A stretch of DNA of 64,000 bases from Pseudomonas abietaniphila (GCF_900100795.1 NZ_FNCO01000017.1:1-64000); one strand, 5' to 3'; shown: positions 36,286 through 46,152, counted from the first letter of the stretch. Notes: a model not told the origin generated them from the letters alone. Numbers and translations are program-made.

Positions 36286-36314
36286 TTACCTTTACTTTTT
36301 TTTTGCCGTAGAAT
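36286..36314 (+). promoter_or_regulatory. candidate sigma-70 promoter of acnB
   Basis: TTACCT at 36286-36291 and TAGAAT at 36309-36314 are 17 bases apart, separated by a T-rich tract. The predicted start is near 36321, leaving a leader of about 270 bases before acnB. The -35 is weak. Confidence 0.5.
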
Positions 36315-36346
36315 CACCGGGCCTTTTAAGGCGCCAATGTCCGTTG

Positions 36347-36473
36347 GAAGCTGTTTTCAAAGCGTCACGAGCACAGTCAAGTCTACCCAGCAGTCGGTTC
36401 TACGACGCAGGCTCGCCCTGCGTCCCCTCCTCAGGAACCGTTCATGCAGGCGTAAAACTTTGAAAACAGCTTC
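36347..36473 (+). promoter_or_regulatory. structured leader upstream of acnB (perfect 16-bp inverted repeat)
   Basis: GAAGCTGTTTTCAAAG (36347-36362) is exactly complementary to CTTTGAAAACAGCTTC (36458-36473). Inside, GACGCAGG and CCTGCGTC (36404-36411 and 36417-36424) form a second hairpin. In the predicted transcript this gives a long closing stem around an internal hairpin, ending 120 bases before the acnB start. It matches no riboswitch that I recognise. Confidence 0.65.
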
Positions 36474-36593
36474 TGTTGGAGATCGTCAGCTGCCTGCCAT
36501 AAGACTCAAAAAGTTTTTGACGAGCACGGCTGCGGACTTTCTCTGGATGAGCGTCCCGGACACCCATTTGGGACCACTGATGAGGGTAATACT

Positions 36594-39203
36594 GTGCTTG
36601 AAGCCTACCGTAAACACATCGAAGAGCGTGCCGCCCAGGGTATCGTGCCCCAGCCGCTTAACGCCGAACAAACTGCAGGCCTGGTCGAGCTGCTGAAAAA
36701 CCCACCGGCTGGCGAAGAAGCTGTCCTGCTTGACCTGATCACCAATCGCGTTCCGCCTGGCGTTGACGAAGCTGCCTACGTCAAAGCCGGTTTCCTTTCC
36801 GCTCTGGCCAAGGGCGAAGTCACCTCCCCTCTGCTGGACAAGAAACGCGCTGTAGAACTGCTTGGCACCATGCAAGGCGGCTACAACATCGTAACGATGG
36901 TCGACCTCCTGGACGACGCCGAGCTGGCACCGGTTGCCGCCGAACAACTGAAGCACACCCTGCTGATGTTCGACGCCTTCCACGACGTCGCTGAAAAAGC
37001 CAAGAACGGCAACGCTCACGCTCAAGGCGTGTTGCAGTCCTGGGCTGACGGCGAGTGGTTCCAGAAGCGCCCGACCCTGGCCGAGAAAATCAGCCTGCGC
37101 GTTTTCAAAGTGACCGGCGAAACCAACACCGACGACCTGTCCCCTGCGCCTGACGCCTGGTCCCGCCCGGACATCCCGCTGCACGCCCTGGCCATGCTGA
37201 AAATGGCGCGCGACGGTATCGTGCCTGACGTACAAGGCTCCATCGGCCCGATGAAGCAGATCGAAGAAATGCGCGGCCAGGGTTTCCCTATCGCCTACGT
37301 CGGTGACGTTGTCGGTACCGGCTCCTCGCGTAAATCGGCGACCAACTCGGTGCTGTGGTTCTTCGGTGACGACGTTCCGTACGTCCCGAACAAGCGCGCT
37401 GGCGGCTTCTGCTTCGGCAGCAAGATCGCTCCGATCTTCTACAACACCATGGAAGATGCGGGCGCACTGCCCATCGAATTCGATGTGACCAACATCAACA
37501 TGGGCGACGTGATCGACGTTTACCCCTACGCGGGTAAGGTCTGCAAGCACGACAGCGACGAAGTGATCACCACTTTCGAACTGAAGACTCCAGTCCTGCT
37601 GGACGAAGTCCGTGCTGGCGGTCGTATCCCGCTGATCATCGGTCGCGGTCTGACCGGCAAGGCACGTACAGAGCTGGGCCTGCCGCCATCGACCCTGTTC
37701 AAGCTGCCTGAAGTTCCTGCTGCCAGCACCAAAGGATTCACCCTGGCACAGAAGATGGTCGGCAAGGCGTGTGCTCTCCCGGAAGGCAAAGGCGTTCGTC
37801 CTGGCACCTACTGCGAACCGAAAATGACCACCGTCGGCTCTCAGGACACCACCGGTCCAATGACCCGTGACGAACTGAAAGACCTGGCGTGCCTGGGCTT
37901 CTCGACCGACCTGGTGATGCAGTCCTTCTGTCACACCGCGGCGTATCCAAAGCCGATCGACGTCAAGACTCACCACACCCTGCCTGACTTCATCATGACC
38001 CGTGGCGGCGTTTCGCTGCGTCCGGGCGACGGCATCATCCACAGCTGGCTGAACCGCATGCTGCTGCCGGACACCGTCGGTACCGGTGGTGACTCCCACA
38101 CCCGTTTCCCGATCGGTATCTCGTTCCCGGCCGGTTCCGGTCTGGTTGCGTTCGCCGCTGCCACCGGCGTCATGCCGCTGGACATGCCGGAGTCGATCCT
38201 GGTTCGTTTCAAAGGCAAGCTGCAACCGGGCGTCACCCTGCGTGACCTGGTTCATGCCATTCCTTACTACGCGATCCAGAAAGGCCTGTTGACCGTCGAG
38301 AAGAAAGGCAAGAAGAACGCCTTCTCCGGCCGCATCCTGGAGATCGAAGGTCTGGAAACCCTGACCGTCGAGCAAGCCTTCGAACTGTCTGACGCGTCGG
38401 CCGAGCGCTCTGCCGCCGGTTGCACCATCAAACTGTCGAAAGAGTCGATCACCGAGTACCTCAACTCGAACATCACCCTGCTGCGCTGGATGATCGGCGA
38501 AGGCTACGGCGACCCACGTACGCTGGAGCGTCGTGCTCAGGCGATGGAAGCCTGGGTGGCCAACCCTGAGCTGCTGGAAGCCGACGCTGACGCTGAATAC
38601 GCCGAGATCATCGAGATCGACCTGGCCGACGTCAAAGAGCCCGTGCTCTGCGCGCCGAACGACCCGGACGACGCCCGTCTGCTGTCCAGCGTTGCTGGCG
38701 AGAAGATCGACGAAGTGTTCATCGGTTCGTGCATGACCAACATCGGTCACTTCCGCGCTGCCGGTAAGTTGCTGGATCAGGTCAAAGGTCAGCTTCCAAC
38801 CCGTCTGTGGCTGTCGCCGCCGACCAAGATGGACGCTCACCAACTGACCGAGGAAGGCTACTACGGTATCTACGGCAAGGCTGGCGCGCGCATGGAAATG
38901 CCGGGCTGCTCGTTGTGCATGGGTAACCAGGCACGCGTAGAGCCGAACTCGACCGTGGTGTCGACGTCGACCCGTAACTTCCCGAACCGTCTGGGTGATG
39001 GTGCGAACGTTTACCTGGCTTCGGCCGAGTTGGCGTCCGTTGCGTCGATCCTGGGTCGTCTGCCGACCGTTGAGGAGTACATGGAGTACGCGGGCAAGAT
39101 CGACAGCATGGCTGCCGATGTTTACCGTTACCTGAGCTTCGACCAGATCGCCGAGTTCCGTGAGATCGCAGCGAACGCCAAGATCCCGGTTGTTCAAGCG
39201 TAA
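36594..39203 (+). CDS. acnB: aconitate hydratase B (bifunctional aconitase/2-methylisocitrate dehydratase)
   Basis: An 869-residue TCA cycle enzyme that isomerises citrate and isocitrate through a 4Fe-4S cluster. It has the AcnB domain order: N-terminal HEAT-like domain, swivelling domain with VGDVVGTGSSRKSATNSV, then the catalytic part with TVGTGGDSHTRFPIGISFPAGSG. The cluster cysteines are predicted at about residues 713 (GSCMTN), 772 and 775 (GCSLCMGN). The start is GTG at 36594 with GAGGG 7 bases upstream. Monocistronic, behind a long structured leader. Confidence 0.98.
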   Translation: MLEAYRKHIEERAAQGIVPQPLNAEQTAGLVELLKNPPAGEEAVLLDLITNRVPPGVDEAAYVKAGFLSALAKGEVTSPLLDKKRAVELLGTMQGGYNIVTMVDLLDDAELAPVAAEQLKHTLLMFDAFHDVAEKAKNGNAHAQGVLQSWADGEWFQKRPTLAEKISLRVFKVTGETNTDDLSPAPDAWSRPDIPLHALAMLKMARDGIVPDVQGSIGPMKQIEEMRGQGFPIAYVGDVVGTGSSRKSATNSVLWFFGDDVPYVPNKRAGGFCFGSKIAPIFYNTMEDAGALPIEFDVTNINMGDVIDVYPYAGKVCKHDSDEVITTFELKTPVLLDEVRAGGRIPLIIGRGLTGKARTELGLPPSTLFKLPEVPAASTKGFTLAQKMVGKACALPEGKGVRPGTYCEPKMTTVGSQDTTGPMTRDELKDLACLGFSTDLVMQSFCHTAAYPKPIDVKTHHTLPDFIMTRGGVSLRPGDGIIHSWLNRMLLPDTVGTGGDSHTRFPIGISFPAGSGLVAFAAATGVMPLDMPESILVRFKGKLQPGVTLRDLVHAIPYYAIQKGLLTVEKKGKKNAFSGRILEIEGLETLTVEQAFELSDASAERSAAGCTIKLSKESITEYLNSNITLLRWMIGEGYGDPRTLERRAQAMEAWVANPELLEADADAEYAEIIEIDLADVKEPVLCAPNDPDDARLLSSVAGEKIDEVFIGSCMTNIGHFRAAGKLLDQVKGQLPTRLWLSPPTKMDAHQLTEEGYYGIYGKAGARMEMPGCSLCMGNQARVEPNSTVVSTSTRNFPNRLGDGANVYLASAELASVASILGRLPTVEEYMEYAGKIDSMAADVYRYLSFDQIAEFREIAANAKIPVVQA

Positions 39204-39225
39204 GCGCGAAACAGAGCGTTGAAAG

Positions 39226-39249
39226 AACCCCGCTTCGGCGGGGTTTTTT
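39226..39249 (+). terminator. intrinsic terminator of acnB
   Basis: AACCCCGC-TTCG-GCGGGGTT followed by a T run, starting 22 bases after the acnB stop. Confidence 0.95.
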
Positions 39250-39252
39250 TAT

Positions 39253-39312
39253 GGGTGTTTGGGTTTGGGTTTGGAGTTTGGGTTTGGAGTTTGGGTGGCT
39301 CTGGGTGGTGGG
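39253..39312 (+). repeat. G-rich tract with seven GGG runs
   Basis: GGG runs start at 39253, 39261, 39267, 39280, 39293, 39303 and 39310, spaced by TTT or similar. Such a sequence could form a G-quadruplex in the acnB 3' region or in single-stranded DNA. A C-rich partner (CCCCAATCCCAATCCC) lies at 40091-40105, on the outer edge of the large inverted repeat. Confidence 0.6.
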
Positions 39313-39313
39313 T

Positions 39314-40089
39314 GTATATCCGTTATTTGGGGTGGCGCGGATATCGGTTCCGCTCTTACAGCGGGTCACTTTTGAAAAGGCACCAAAAGTAACCAAAAGT
39401 GCCCTGCTCCTGGCTGGGTCCGACTTCGTCGGATTCCCGCACTCCGACGACGCTCCGTGGGCCCGCCGCCATCCATGCCGCTCGGCCCACTGCGCGCCGT
39501 CTGCGTTTGGCCTGCACCCAAGTCGCGTTTTGTTGTGTCTGATCTATCGCGTATGAAGATCAAGATCAAAAGCGAACGTTGATCTTGGCTTCGCCCCGAC
39601 CCCCTTGTAGGAGCAGTCGGAGGTTACGACGGCCGCGAAGGCGGTGTATCAGATAAAACATTTGCAGCTGACCCACCGCTTTCGCGGCCGTCGTAACCTC
39701 CGACTGCTCCTACAGGTTCGGCGGCGGGCACGGACCCCTATAGCCGGACTGCTACAGGGGATCGCACCAGCTCCAGCTTTTGTTTTGGCCTTGGCTTTGG
39801 CTTTTGATCTTCCTGCCTCGCCAGCCCAGACACCACCAAACGCGACTTGGGTGCAGGCCAAACGCAGGCGGCGCGGAGTGGGTCGAGCGGCATGGATGCC
39901 GCGAGAGCGCCGTCAGGACATGGATGTCCATTCGGCGCGGGCCCACGGAGCGTTGTCGGAGTGCGGGTACCCGACGCAGGAGGGCCAAGCCGGGAGCAAA
40001 GCGTTTTTGGTTACTTTTGTCGCTTTTTACAAAAGTGACCCGCTGTAAGAGCGGAACCGTAAGCCGCCGTTACCGCAGAAACGGATATA
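39314..40089. repeat. large imperfect inverted repeat between acnB and gdhB
   Basis: The left arm (about 39314-39530) and right arm (about 39838-40089) are complementary over long stretches. 39345-39374 matches 40030-40059 over 30 bases, and 39501-39530 matches 39838-39867 over 30 bases, both without mismatch. The block fills the space between the two facing terminators. No convincing gene is present; open frames across it are short and unlike the neighbouring genes. Confidence 0.85.
39606..39714. repeat. inner 41-bp inverted repeat
   Basis: TGTAGGAGCAGTCGGAGGTT at 39606 begins a 41-base arm whose complement ends at 39714 with AACCTCCGACTGCTCCTACA. There is one mismatch and a 27-base loop. 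It is nested within the large inverted repeat, so the whole block could fold into an extended cruciform. Confidence 0.85.
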
Positions 40090-40114
40090 CCCCCAATCCC
40101 AATCCCAACACAAA

Positions 40115-40148
40115 ACAAAAAAGCCCCGCATCTCTCGACACGGGGCTC
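40115..40148 (-). terminator. intrinsic terminator of gdhB
   Basis: On the minus strand GCCCCG (40146-40141) and CGGGGC (40128-40123) form a stem, followed by TTTTTTG. It lies 22 bases beyond the gdhB stop. Confidence 0.85.
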
Positions 40149-40170
40149 CGGTTACCACTCAGCTAAACCA

Positions 40171-43100
40171 TCAAACCACAGCAGTCTGCCCGCTCATGGC
40201 CAGGTCCAGCAGTTCGCGGTTGGCAACGGCGTACATCGCGTAGTCATTACCACTCGCTGCACGCAGTTCGACCAACATCGCGCGCCAGCGCTCGACCATC
40301 GGCATGTGCTGCTCCAGCCACAGGTTCAGGCGCTCTTCCACATCCGCAGGGCCGTTCGGCATCTGCAGGACGGACACGGTGATCGCCCGTTGCTGCCAGT
40401 CGATATCGTCGCGGAACGCCTCGCGGGCCAGGGCCTGCCAGTTGTTCTCGACCGGCAGCGCACTGATCTGCTGCAGGTACCAGGTCACGTCCAGCGAGCT
40501 GCCCACGGCGAAGTACACTTTCGCCACATCGGCCGCGTTCTGGCCCGTCACGTCAGAGGCTTCGATGATCGGCAGCAGCGTGTACAGGTGCGTCGTCCCG
40601 GCAACCATCCGCGCCAGCAACTCCGGCACGCCCGCTTCGACGTATTCCTGATAACGCGCCTGCCAGACTTCACGGGTCGGGCCTTCCAGCAGCTCGTCCA
40701 GTTTCAGCCCCAGCGCAGCGATGTGCGGACCGAAGTGCGCGACGTCGCGGGCGGCGTCCAGTTCGTTGCGACGGCTGCGCAGGAACCAGCGCGTGGCACG
40801 ACGGCCCAGGCGCATGAGTTCATCCATCAGCGCCAACTGGATTTCAGCCGGGACCTTGTAGTCCAGCGCCTCGATCTGACGGAACCAGTGCGGGAGGTGG
40901 AAGATGTCCCGCACGATCACGTAAGCACCGGCCACGTTCGCGGCACTCATGCCTGTGGACTCTTTGAGCCGCTGCACGAAGGTGATGCCCATGTGGTTCA
41001 CCAGATCGTTGGCGATCTGGGTGCTGACGATTTCGCGCTTCAGGCGGTGGCGGCGCATGGATTCCGAGAATTTCGCGCCCAGTGAAGGCGGAAATGCGGT
41101 TTCCATGTCGCGGGCCAAGTAATCGTCGTCCGGTACGCGAGACTCCAGCAGCGCTTCCTTGAGGTCGATCTTGCTGTACGAGATCAGCACCGACAGCTCG
41201 GCGCGGGTCAGGCCTTGCTTCTCGGCGATGCGCTCGGCCAACTGATCCTCGGCCGGCAGGAACTCGATGGCACGGTCCAGCTTGCCGCGAGATTCCAGGT
41301 CGCTCATCAGACGCTTGTATTCGGCGATGCGTTCGTAAGCACGACGCGCGGCCAACGACAGTGCCTGGGTCTGCTTGTAGTTGTTGCCGAGCACCAGATT
41401 GCCCACTTCATCGGTCATGCTTTCGAGCAGCAGGTTGCGCTGCTTCTCGGTCATGTCACCGGCCTGCACCACTTCGTTGAGCAGGATCTTGATGTTCACT
41501 TCATGGTCAGAGCAGTCCACACCACCGGCGTTGTCGATGAAGTCGGTGTTGGTGGCGCCGCCCAGCAGGCCGAACTCGACGCGACCCAACTGGGTCATGC
41601 CCAGGTTGCCACCCTCGCCCACCACCTTGCAGCGCAACTGGTTGCCGTTGACACGCAGGGCGTCGTTGGCCTTGTCGCCGACGTCGGCATGGCTCTCGGA
41701 GCTGGCCTTGACGTAAGTGCCGATACCGCCGTTCCACAGCAGGTCCACCGGCGCCTTGAGCAACGCGTGCATCAGTTCGGTAGGGGTCAGTTTGTCGGCG
41801 CTGATGTCGAAGCGCGCCTTCATCTGCGGCGTGATGGTGATGCTCTTGAGGCTGCGCGGGAAAATACCGCCGCCCTCGGACATGATGCTGGTGTCGTAAT
41901 CGGTCCAGGCCGAACGCGGCAGGTCAAACAAACGCTGGCGCTCGGCGAAGCTGCTGGCCGGATCGGGATTGGGGTCGATAAAGATGTGCAGGTGGTTGAA
42001 CGCCGCCACCAGTTGCAGCTTGTCGGACATCAACAGGCCGTTACCGAACACGTCACCGGCCATGTCGCCGACGCCGATCACGCTGATGCTGTCCTGTTGA
42101 ACGTTGATGCCGCGCTCGCGGAAGTGGCGCTGAACGCCGACCCACGCGCCTTTGGCGGTGATGCCCATCTTCTTGTGGTCGTAACCGGCCGAACCGCCCG
42201 AGGCGAATGCGTCGCCCAGCCAGAAGCCGTAGTCGATGGCGATCCCGTTGGCGATGTCGGAGAAGGTCGCGGTGCCTTTGTCCGCCGCCACCACCAGGTA
42301 CGGGTCATCGTCGTCATGACGCACGACGTTGGCCGGCGGAACCAGCGCGCCTTCTTTCAGGTTGTCGGTGATGTCCAGCAGACCGGAAATGAAGACGCGG
42401 TAGCAGGCAATCGCTTCAGCCTGGATCTCGTCACGGGTGCCGGTGGTCGGCAGACGGCGCGGCAGGAAGCCGCCCTTCGCGCCCACGGGCACGATGACCG
42501 AGTTCTTCACTTGCTGGGCTTTTACCAGGCCCAGAACTTCGGTACGGAAGTCTTCTTCACGGTCGGACCAGCGCAGGCCACCGCGCGCAACGTTGCCGAA
42601 ACGCAGATGAACGCCTTCGACTCGCGGCGAATACACGAAGATTTCAAACTTCGGCACTGGCTTGGGCAGCTCAGGAATCAGACGCGGGTTGAACTTGAAG
42701 CTGAAGTAGCTCTTGTTCTGACCATTGGCGTCGGTCTGGTAGAAGTTGGTGCGCATGGTCGCCTTGATCAGATCAAGGTAGCGACGCAGGATGCGGTCTT
42801 CGTTGAGGACCTGAACGTCGTCCAGCGCCGAAAGAATGGCCTGCTCCAGACGCGACTGCATGTCGTCCAGATCGCCACTGCTCAGCTTGCGCGCGAGGTA
42901 GAAGCGGGTCTTGAACAGTCGGGTCAGCTCACGCGCGATGTCGGCGTGGTTGTTCAGGGTGCTGGCGATGTAACCCAGGTCGAAGCCCAGACGGATCTGC
43001 TTCAGGTACCGGGCATAGGCGCGCAACAGCGCCACGTCACGCCATGGCAAACCGGCGGTCAGGACCAGGCGGTTGAACGCATCGTTTTCAGCTTCGCCAC

Positions 43101-45027
43101 GGACGATGTGGACAAAGGCGTCCTGCAGGGTGTCGTTGAGCTGTTGCAGGTCGAGGTTCAGACCCTCGCCATAGGTGAAGGCGAAGTCGTGAATCCAGAA
43201 CTCGCGGCCATTGGTGTGGCGCAGGCGATACGGGAACTCGCCCAGAACGCGCAGGCCGAGGTTTTCCAGAATCGGCAAGACGTCGGACAGCGCCAGCGGG
43301 GTGTCGGCGTGGTACAGCTTGCAGTGCAGCTGCGCCTTGTCGCCCGACAGCGGCTGATAGAAGCTCATGACCAGCGGGTTGGCTTCGGACAGGTTCAGCA
43401 GGTGCTGCATGTCGACCACGGCGGAATGCGCGGCGAAGCGCTCGCGGTAGCCGGCCGGAAAGCCTTTCGGGAAGTCGGCCAGCACATTGGTGCCTTGTGC
43501 TTCGCCAAAGCTTTCGATAACCAGGCTCGCGTAATCGTCCTTCCACGAACGGCAGGCCTGGATGACTTCGTTTTCCAGTTGTATCGGGTCGATGTCCAGG
43601 GCAACTTTCGGGTCCACTCGCAGAATCAACTGCACGCGGGCCAGTACCGATTCGGAGAAGAAGGTCCAGAACTCGCAATCGCTGGCCTTCAGGCGCTCCA
43701 TCAGCACTTGCTGGATCTTCTGACGGACTTCGGTGGAATAGACGTCGCGCGGCACGTAGGCCAGGCAGTAGCAGAACCGGCCGTACGGGTCTTTGCGCAG
43801 GAATACGCGAATCTTGTTGCGTTCCTGGATCTGCACGATCGACATGACCGTGGTGAACAGTTCGTCCACCGGAGTCTGGAACAGGTCGTCGCGTGGCAGC
43901 ACTTCAACGACTTGCGCCAGCTCTTTGCCAAGGTGCGCCTTGGCATCGAAACCGGAACGGCGCTCGACTTCTGCGACCTTGCGGCGAATGTAAGGGATAT
44001 TGCGCACACTCTCGCCGTACACCGAAGAGGTGTACAGGCCCATGAAGCGGCATTCCTTGATCACGTTGCCGTCGGCGTCTATCTGGCGGATCGACACGTA
44101 GTCCGGGTACGCCGGGCGATGCACACGACTCGGGTGCGCGGCTTTGGCAAACGACAGCAGCGTGGGCTCCTGCAGGTAATTCACTGCATAGCCTTCGATG
44201 TGCAGGTCTTCGGCCGTGAGCCCGGCACGCAGCAATTTGGTCAGGCCCAGGAAGGAGGACGGATCGTAAGTCAGTTGACCGCCTTCGCCGCCACCGCTGA
44301 CCGTGAATTCCTCGTAGCCCAGGAAAGTGAAGTGGTTGTTCACCAGCCATTCGAGGAACACCTTGACCTCGGTTTTCTCGTCCGGGTCAACGGTGTATCC
44401 GATGGCGTCGATGCCTGCCAGCAGCTCGTGCAGCTTGGCCTTCATCGGTTCGAAGTCTTCAACGGCCACACGGACTTCACCGAGCACTTGCTCAAGCTCG
44501 CGGGCCAGCACGTTCAATTCTGCGGCGTTGGCGCAGCGATCGATTTCCAGGTACATCAGCGATTCTTGCAACACGCCATCGCCGGTGGTGCCTTTTGGCA
44601 GCAGCTCGACCAACTGACCTTTTGCGTCGCGACGCACGCTCAGCACGGTGGTCTGCAACGTGTGAATGCTGTAACCGCGACGGTTCAGCTCGGTACGGAC
44701 AGAGTCGACGAGGAACGGCAGGTCGTGGTGCAACACTTCGACTGCGGTGTGCGTCGACTGCCAGCCGTGACGTTCGTAATCAGGGTTGTAGACGCGAACC
44801 TCAGGCTTGCTGTGTTCGAAACGCTCGAGCAGACGCCAGGCCGACAGGGTGCAACCGGCAAGGTCGGAAAGCCTGCGCTGAGTCAGTTCATCGAGGGAAA
44901 TGATGCCGAAGAATTGATCGGCGAACAGCGCCACTTGTGGCAGTGCCTGTTCACTGATGTGCTGGGCCAGTGCCGCTCTCAGTTGGTGCTGGAAGTCGGA
45001 CTTGCTGGCTGCGGTGAAGAACGCCAT
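40171..45027 (-). CDS. gdhB: NAD-specific glutamate dehydrogenase, large (180-kDa) type
   Basis: About 1618 residues, the normal length of the large NAD-GDH found in Pseudomonas and Streptomyces. It deaminates glutamate to 2-oxoglutarate. The long N-terminal half (residues 1-~700) is regulatory. The catalytic part includes NVARGGLRWSDREEDFRTEVLGLVKAQQVKNSVIVPVGAKGGF, with the substrate-binding lysines, and the NAD-binding segment VIGVGDMAGDVFGNGLL. I start at ATG 45027 (MAFFTAASKSD) because GGAG lies 9 bases upstream; the frame is open to 45258 without a better site. Confidence 0.97.
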   Translation of the reverse strand: MAFFTAASKSDFQHQLRAALAQHISEQALPQVALFADQFFGIISLDELTQRRLSDLAGCTLSAWRLLERFEHSKPEVRVYNPDYERHGWQSTHTAVEVLHHDLPFLVDSVRTELNRRGYSIHTLQTTVLSVRRDAKGQLVELLPKGTTGDGVLQESLMYLEIDRCANAAELNVLARELEQVLGEVRVAVEDFEPMKAKLHELLAGIDAIGYTVDPDEKTEVKVFLEWLVNNHFTFLGYEEFTVSGGGEGGQLTYDPSSFLGLTKLLRAGLTAEDLHIEGYAVNYLQEPTLLSFAKAAHPSRVHRPAYPDYVSIRQIDADGNVIKECRFMGLYTSSVYGESVRNIPYIRRKVAEVERRSGFDAKAHLGKELAQVVEVLPRDDLFQTPVDELFTTVMSIVQIQERNKIRVFLRKDPYGRFCYCLAYVPRDVYSTEVRQKIQQVLMERLKASDCEFWTFFSESVLARVQLILRVDPKVALDIDPIQLENEVIQACRSWKDDYASLVIESFGEAQGTNVLADFPKGFPAGYRERFAAHSAVVDMQHLLNLSEANPLVMSFYQPLSGDKAQLHCKLYHADTPLALSDVLPILENLGLRVLGEFPYRLRHTNGREFWIHDFAFTYGEGLNLDLQQLNDTLQDAFVHIVRGEAENDAFNRLVLTAGLPWRDVALLRAYARYLKQIRLGFDLGYIASTLNNHADIARELTRLFKTRFYLARKLSSGDLDDMQSRLEQAILSALDDVQVLNEDRILRRYLDLIKATMRTNFYQTDANGQNKSYFSFKFNPRLIPELPKPVPKFEIFVYSPRVEGVHLRFGNVARGGLRWSDREEDFRTEVLGLVKAQQVKNSVIVPVGAKGGFLPRRLPTTGTRDEIQAEAIACYRVFISGLLDITDNLKEGALVPPANVVRHDDDDPYLVVAADKGTATFSDIANGIAIDYGFWLGDAFASGGSAGYDHKKMGITAKGAWVGVQRHFRERGINVQQDSISVIGVGDMAGDVFGNGLLMSDKLQLVAAFNHLHIFIDPNPDPASSFAERQRLFDLPRSAWTDYDTSIMSEGGGIFPRSLKSITITPQMKARFDISADKLTPTELMHALLKAPVDLLWNGGIGTYVKASSESHADVGDKANDALRVNGNQLRCKVVGEGGNLGMTQLGRVEFGLLGGATNTDFIDNAGGVDCSDHEVNIKILLNEVVQAGDMTEKQRNLLLESMTDEVGNLVLGNNYKQTQALSLAARRAYERIAEYKRLMSDLESRGKLDRAIEFLPAEDQLAERIAEKQGLTRAELSVLISYSKIDLKEALLESRVPDDDYLARDMETAFPPSLGAKFSESMRRHRLKREIVSTQIANDLVNHMGITFVQRLKESTGMSAANVAGAYVIVRDIFHLPHWFRQIEALDYKVPAEIQLALMDELMRLGRRATRWFLRSRRNELDAARDVAHFGPHIAALGLKLDELLEGPTREVWQARYQEYVEAGVPELLARMVAGTTHLYTLLPIIEASDVTGQNAADVAKVYFAVGSSLDVTWYLQQISALPVENNWQALAREAFRDDIDWQQRAITVSVLQMPNGPADVEERLNLWLEQHMPMVERWRAMLVELRAASGNDYAMYAVANRELLDLAMSGQTAVV

Positions 45028-45408
45028 CTGTGGTACTCCGCTTGGCTTGGGCTTTTTATGTAGGAGAGATGCGTGTTTCGGGGTCGTGCATGCGTGTGCC
45101 CGTTTTGCGTCTGTTCGATGATAGTCAGCAAAACGTGACAAGGCGCGGTGCGTGATCACACTTGCCTGAGTACTAACGCTCGTCGTGTGTGCGTCGTCAC
45201 ATTGATCCGACCCGAATGACGATCGGTGTGACGTCTGCCCAGGCAGGCTCGACCACACTTCCGTTCATCTGCTACGCAGCTTAACGATAGCGGCCACGCG
45301 GCTGCTTGCGGTCCTGCGACATATTCGGACATCGGCTTGCAACGGAATGTTTCCCAGGTACGCAGGAGGGGCTTGAACACTTCGATAACCGGGAGGTTGC
45401 GGACACCT
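45028..45408. other. gdhB upstream region
   Basis: The gap between gdhB and the next gene holds the gdhB ribosome site and presumably its promoter. I cannot name -35/-10 boxes with confidence. The part from 45409 is a REP pair. No small gene or RNA is apparent. Confidence 0.4.
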
Positions 45409-45494
45409 GTGGGAGCGAATTCATTCGCGAGACCCCAGTACAATCCCTACATCTCCGTCGCCTGAAACATTTTCGCGAATGAATTCGCTCCCAC
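45409..45494. repeat. REP-like inverted pair
   Basis: Forward core at 45409-45430 and reverse core at 45473-45494, with 42 bases between. It lies between the divergent gdhB and small conserved gene, so it is in a promoter-containing gap rather than between gene ends. Confidence 0.9.
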
Positions 45495-45603
45495 AGGTGT
45501 TGGCGCAAGCCATGGGAACCGGGCCAGTCGACAAGCAGGCAAAAATTGTTCAGGACTGGCAAAATCTCCCCCTGCCCCGAACCGAGCCACAGGACCTACG
45601 CCC

Positions 45604-45966
45604 ATGAAGATGATCACCGACAGCTTCATCCACAACCCTTGCGACGAGGAAGAAGATGACATGGCGCTGGCCTGCTGCCACGCCACCAACGGCGACCTGT
45701 TCCTGCTGGCGCGCTTTCCGGATGAGGACGAGGTCGACATCACCTTCCGCGACGACACCATTCACGTCGATTCACATCTGAAAGTGACGCTCTCAGCGAC
45801 CCGTCTGGTCGTGGAAATCGATGCCGCCGACGCCAAACCTTTCGGCGGCGACAACCTTTACGAGATCAGCCACAGCACGCCGCCCAACGAGCTGCGGGAT
45901 CTGGATGAAACGCTGAGAATCATCCTCAAGGAAGTGGGGACTTACGTCAGCGAGATCCCAGCGTAA
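45604..45966 (+). CDS. small conserved hypothetical protein
   Basis: A 120-residue acidic protein with no signal peptide or membrane segment. It begins MKMITDSFIHNPCDEEEDDMALACCHATNGDLFLLARFPDEDEVDITF and seems made of alternating strands. AGGA lies 9 bases before the ATG. I recognise no domain. A small gene at this place between gdhB and the moxR cluster is usual in Pseudomonas. Confidence 0.8.
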   Translation: MKMITDSFIHNPCDEEEDDMALACCHATNGDLFLLARFPDEDEVDITFRDDTIHVDSHLKVTLSATRLVVEIDAADAKPFGGDNLYEISHSTPPNELRDLDETLRIILKEVGTYVSEIPA

Positions 45967-46152
45967 ACGCCGCGTAACAGTGGGAATACCCGGAATCTGT
46001 CAGACAATTCTCACTTTTGCCCCACGAACGCCGCCAAACACTGAAAAAACCCCTTGGCCGGTTAGTCGCCACCCCCTCGGATGGATTAAAGTAACGCCCC
46101 CAGCTTCAGCGCCCTTTTGGCGCTGCTGCGAACCTGCCAGGAACCGTCATCG

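Noticed and set aside
36486..39197. Long open frame opposite acnB
   Set aside because: Antisense shadow of a GC-rich gene; acnB has clear aconitase motifs and codon use on the plus strand.
39251..40170. Short open frames between acnB and gdhB
   Set aside because: They lie in inverted-repeat DNA; frames on the two arms mirror each other because of the repeat.
41215..45063. Open frame of more than 1200 codons opposite gdhB
   Set aside because: Antisense shadow; composition (Gln/Val/Arg/His-rich) and lack of domains mark it as non-coding.
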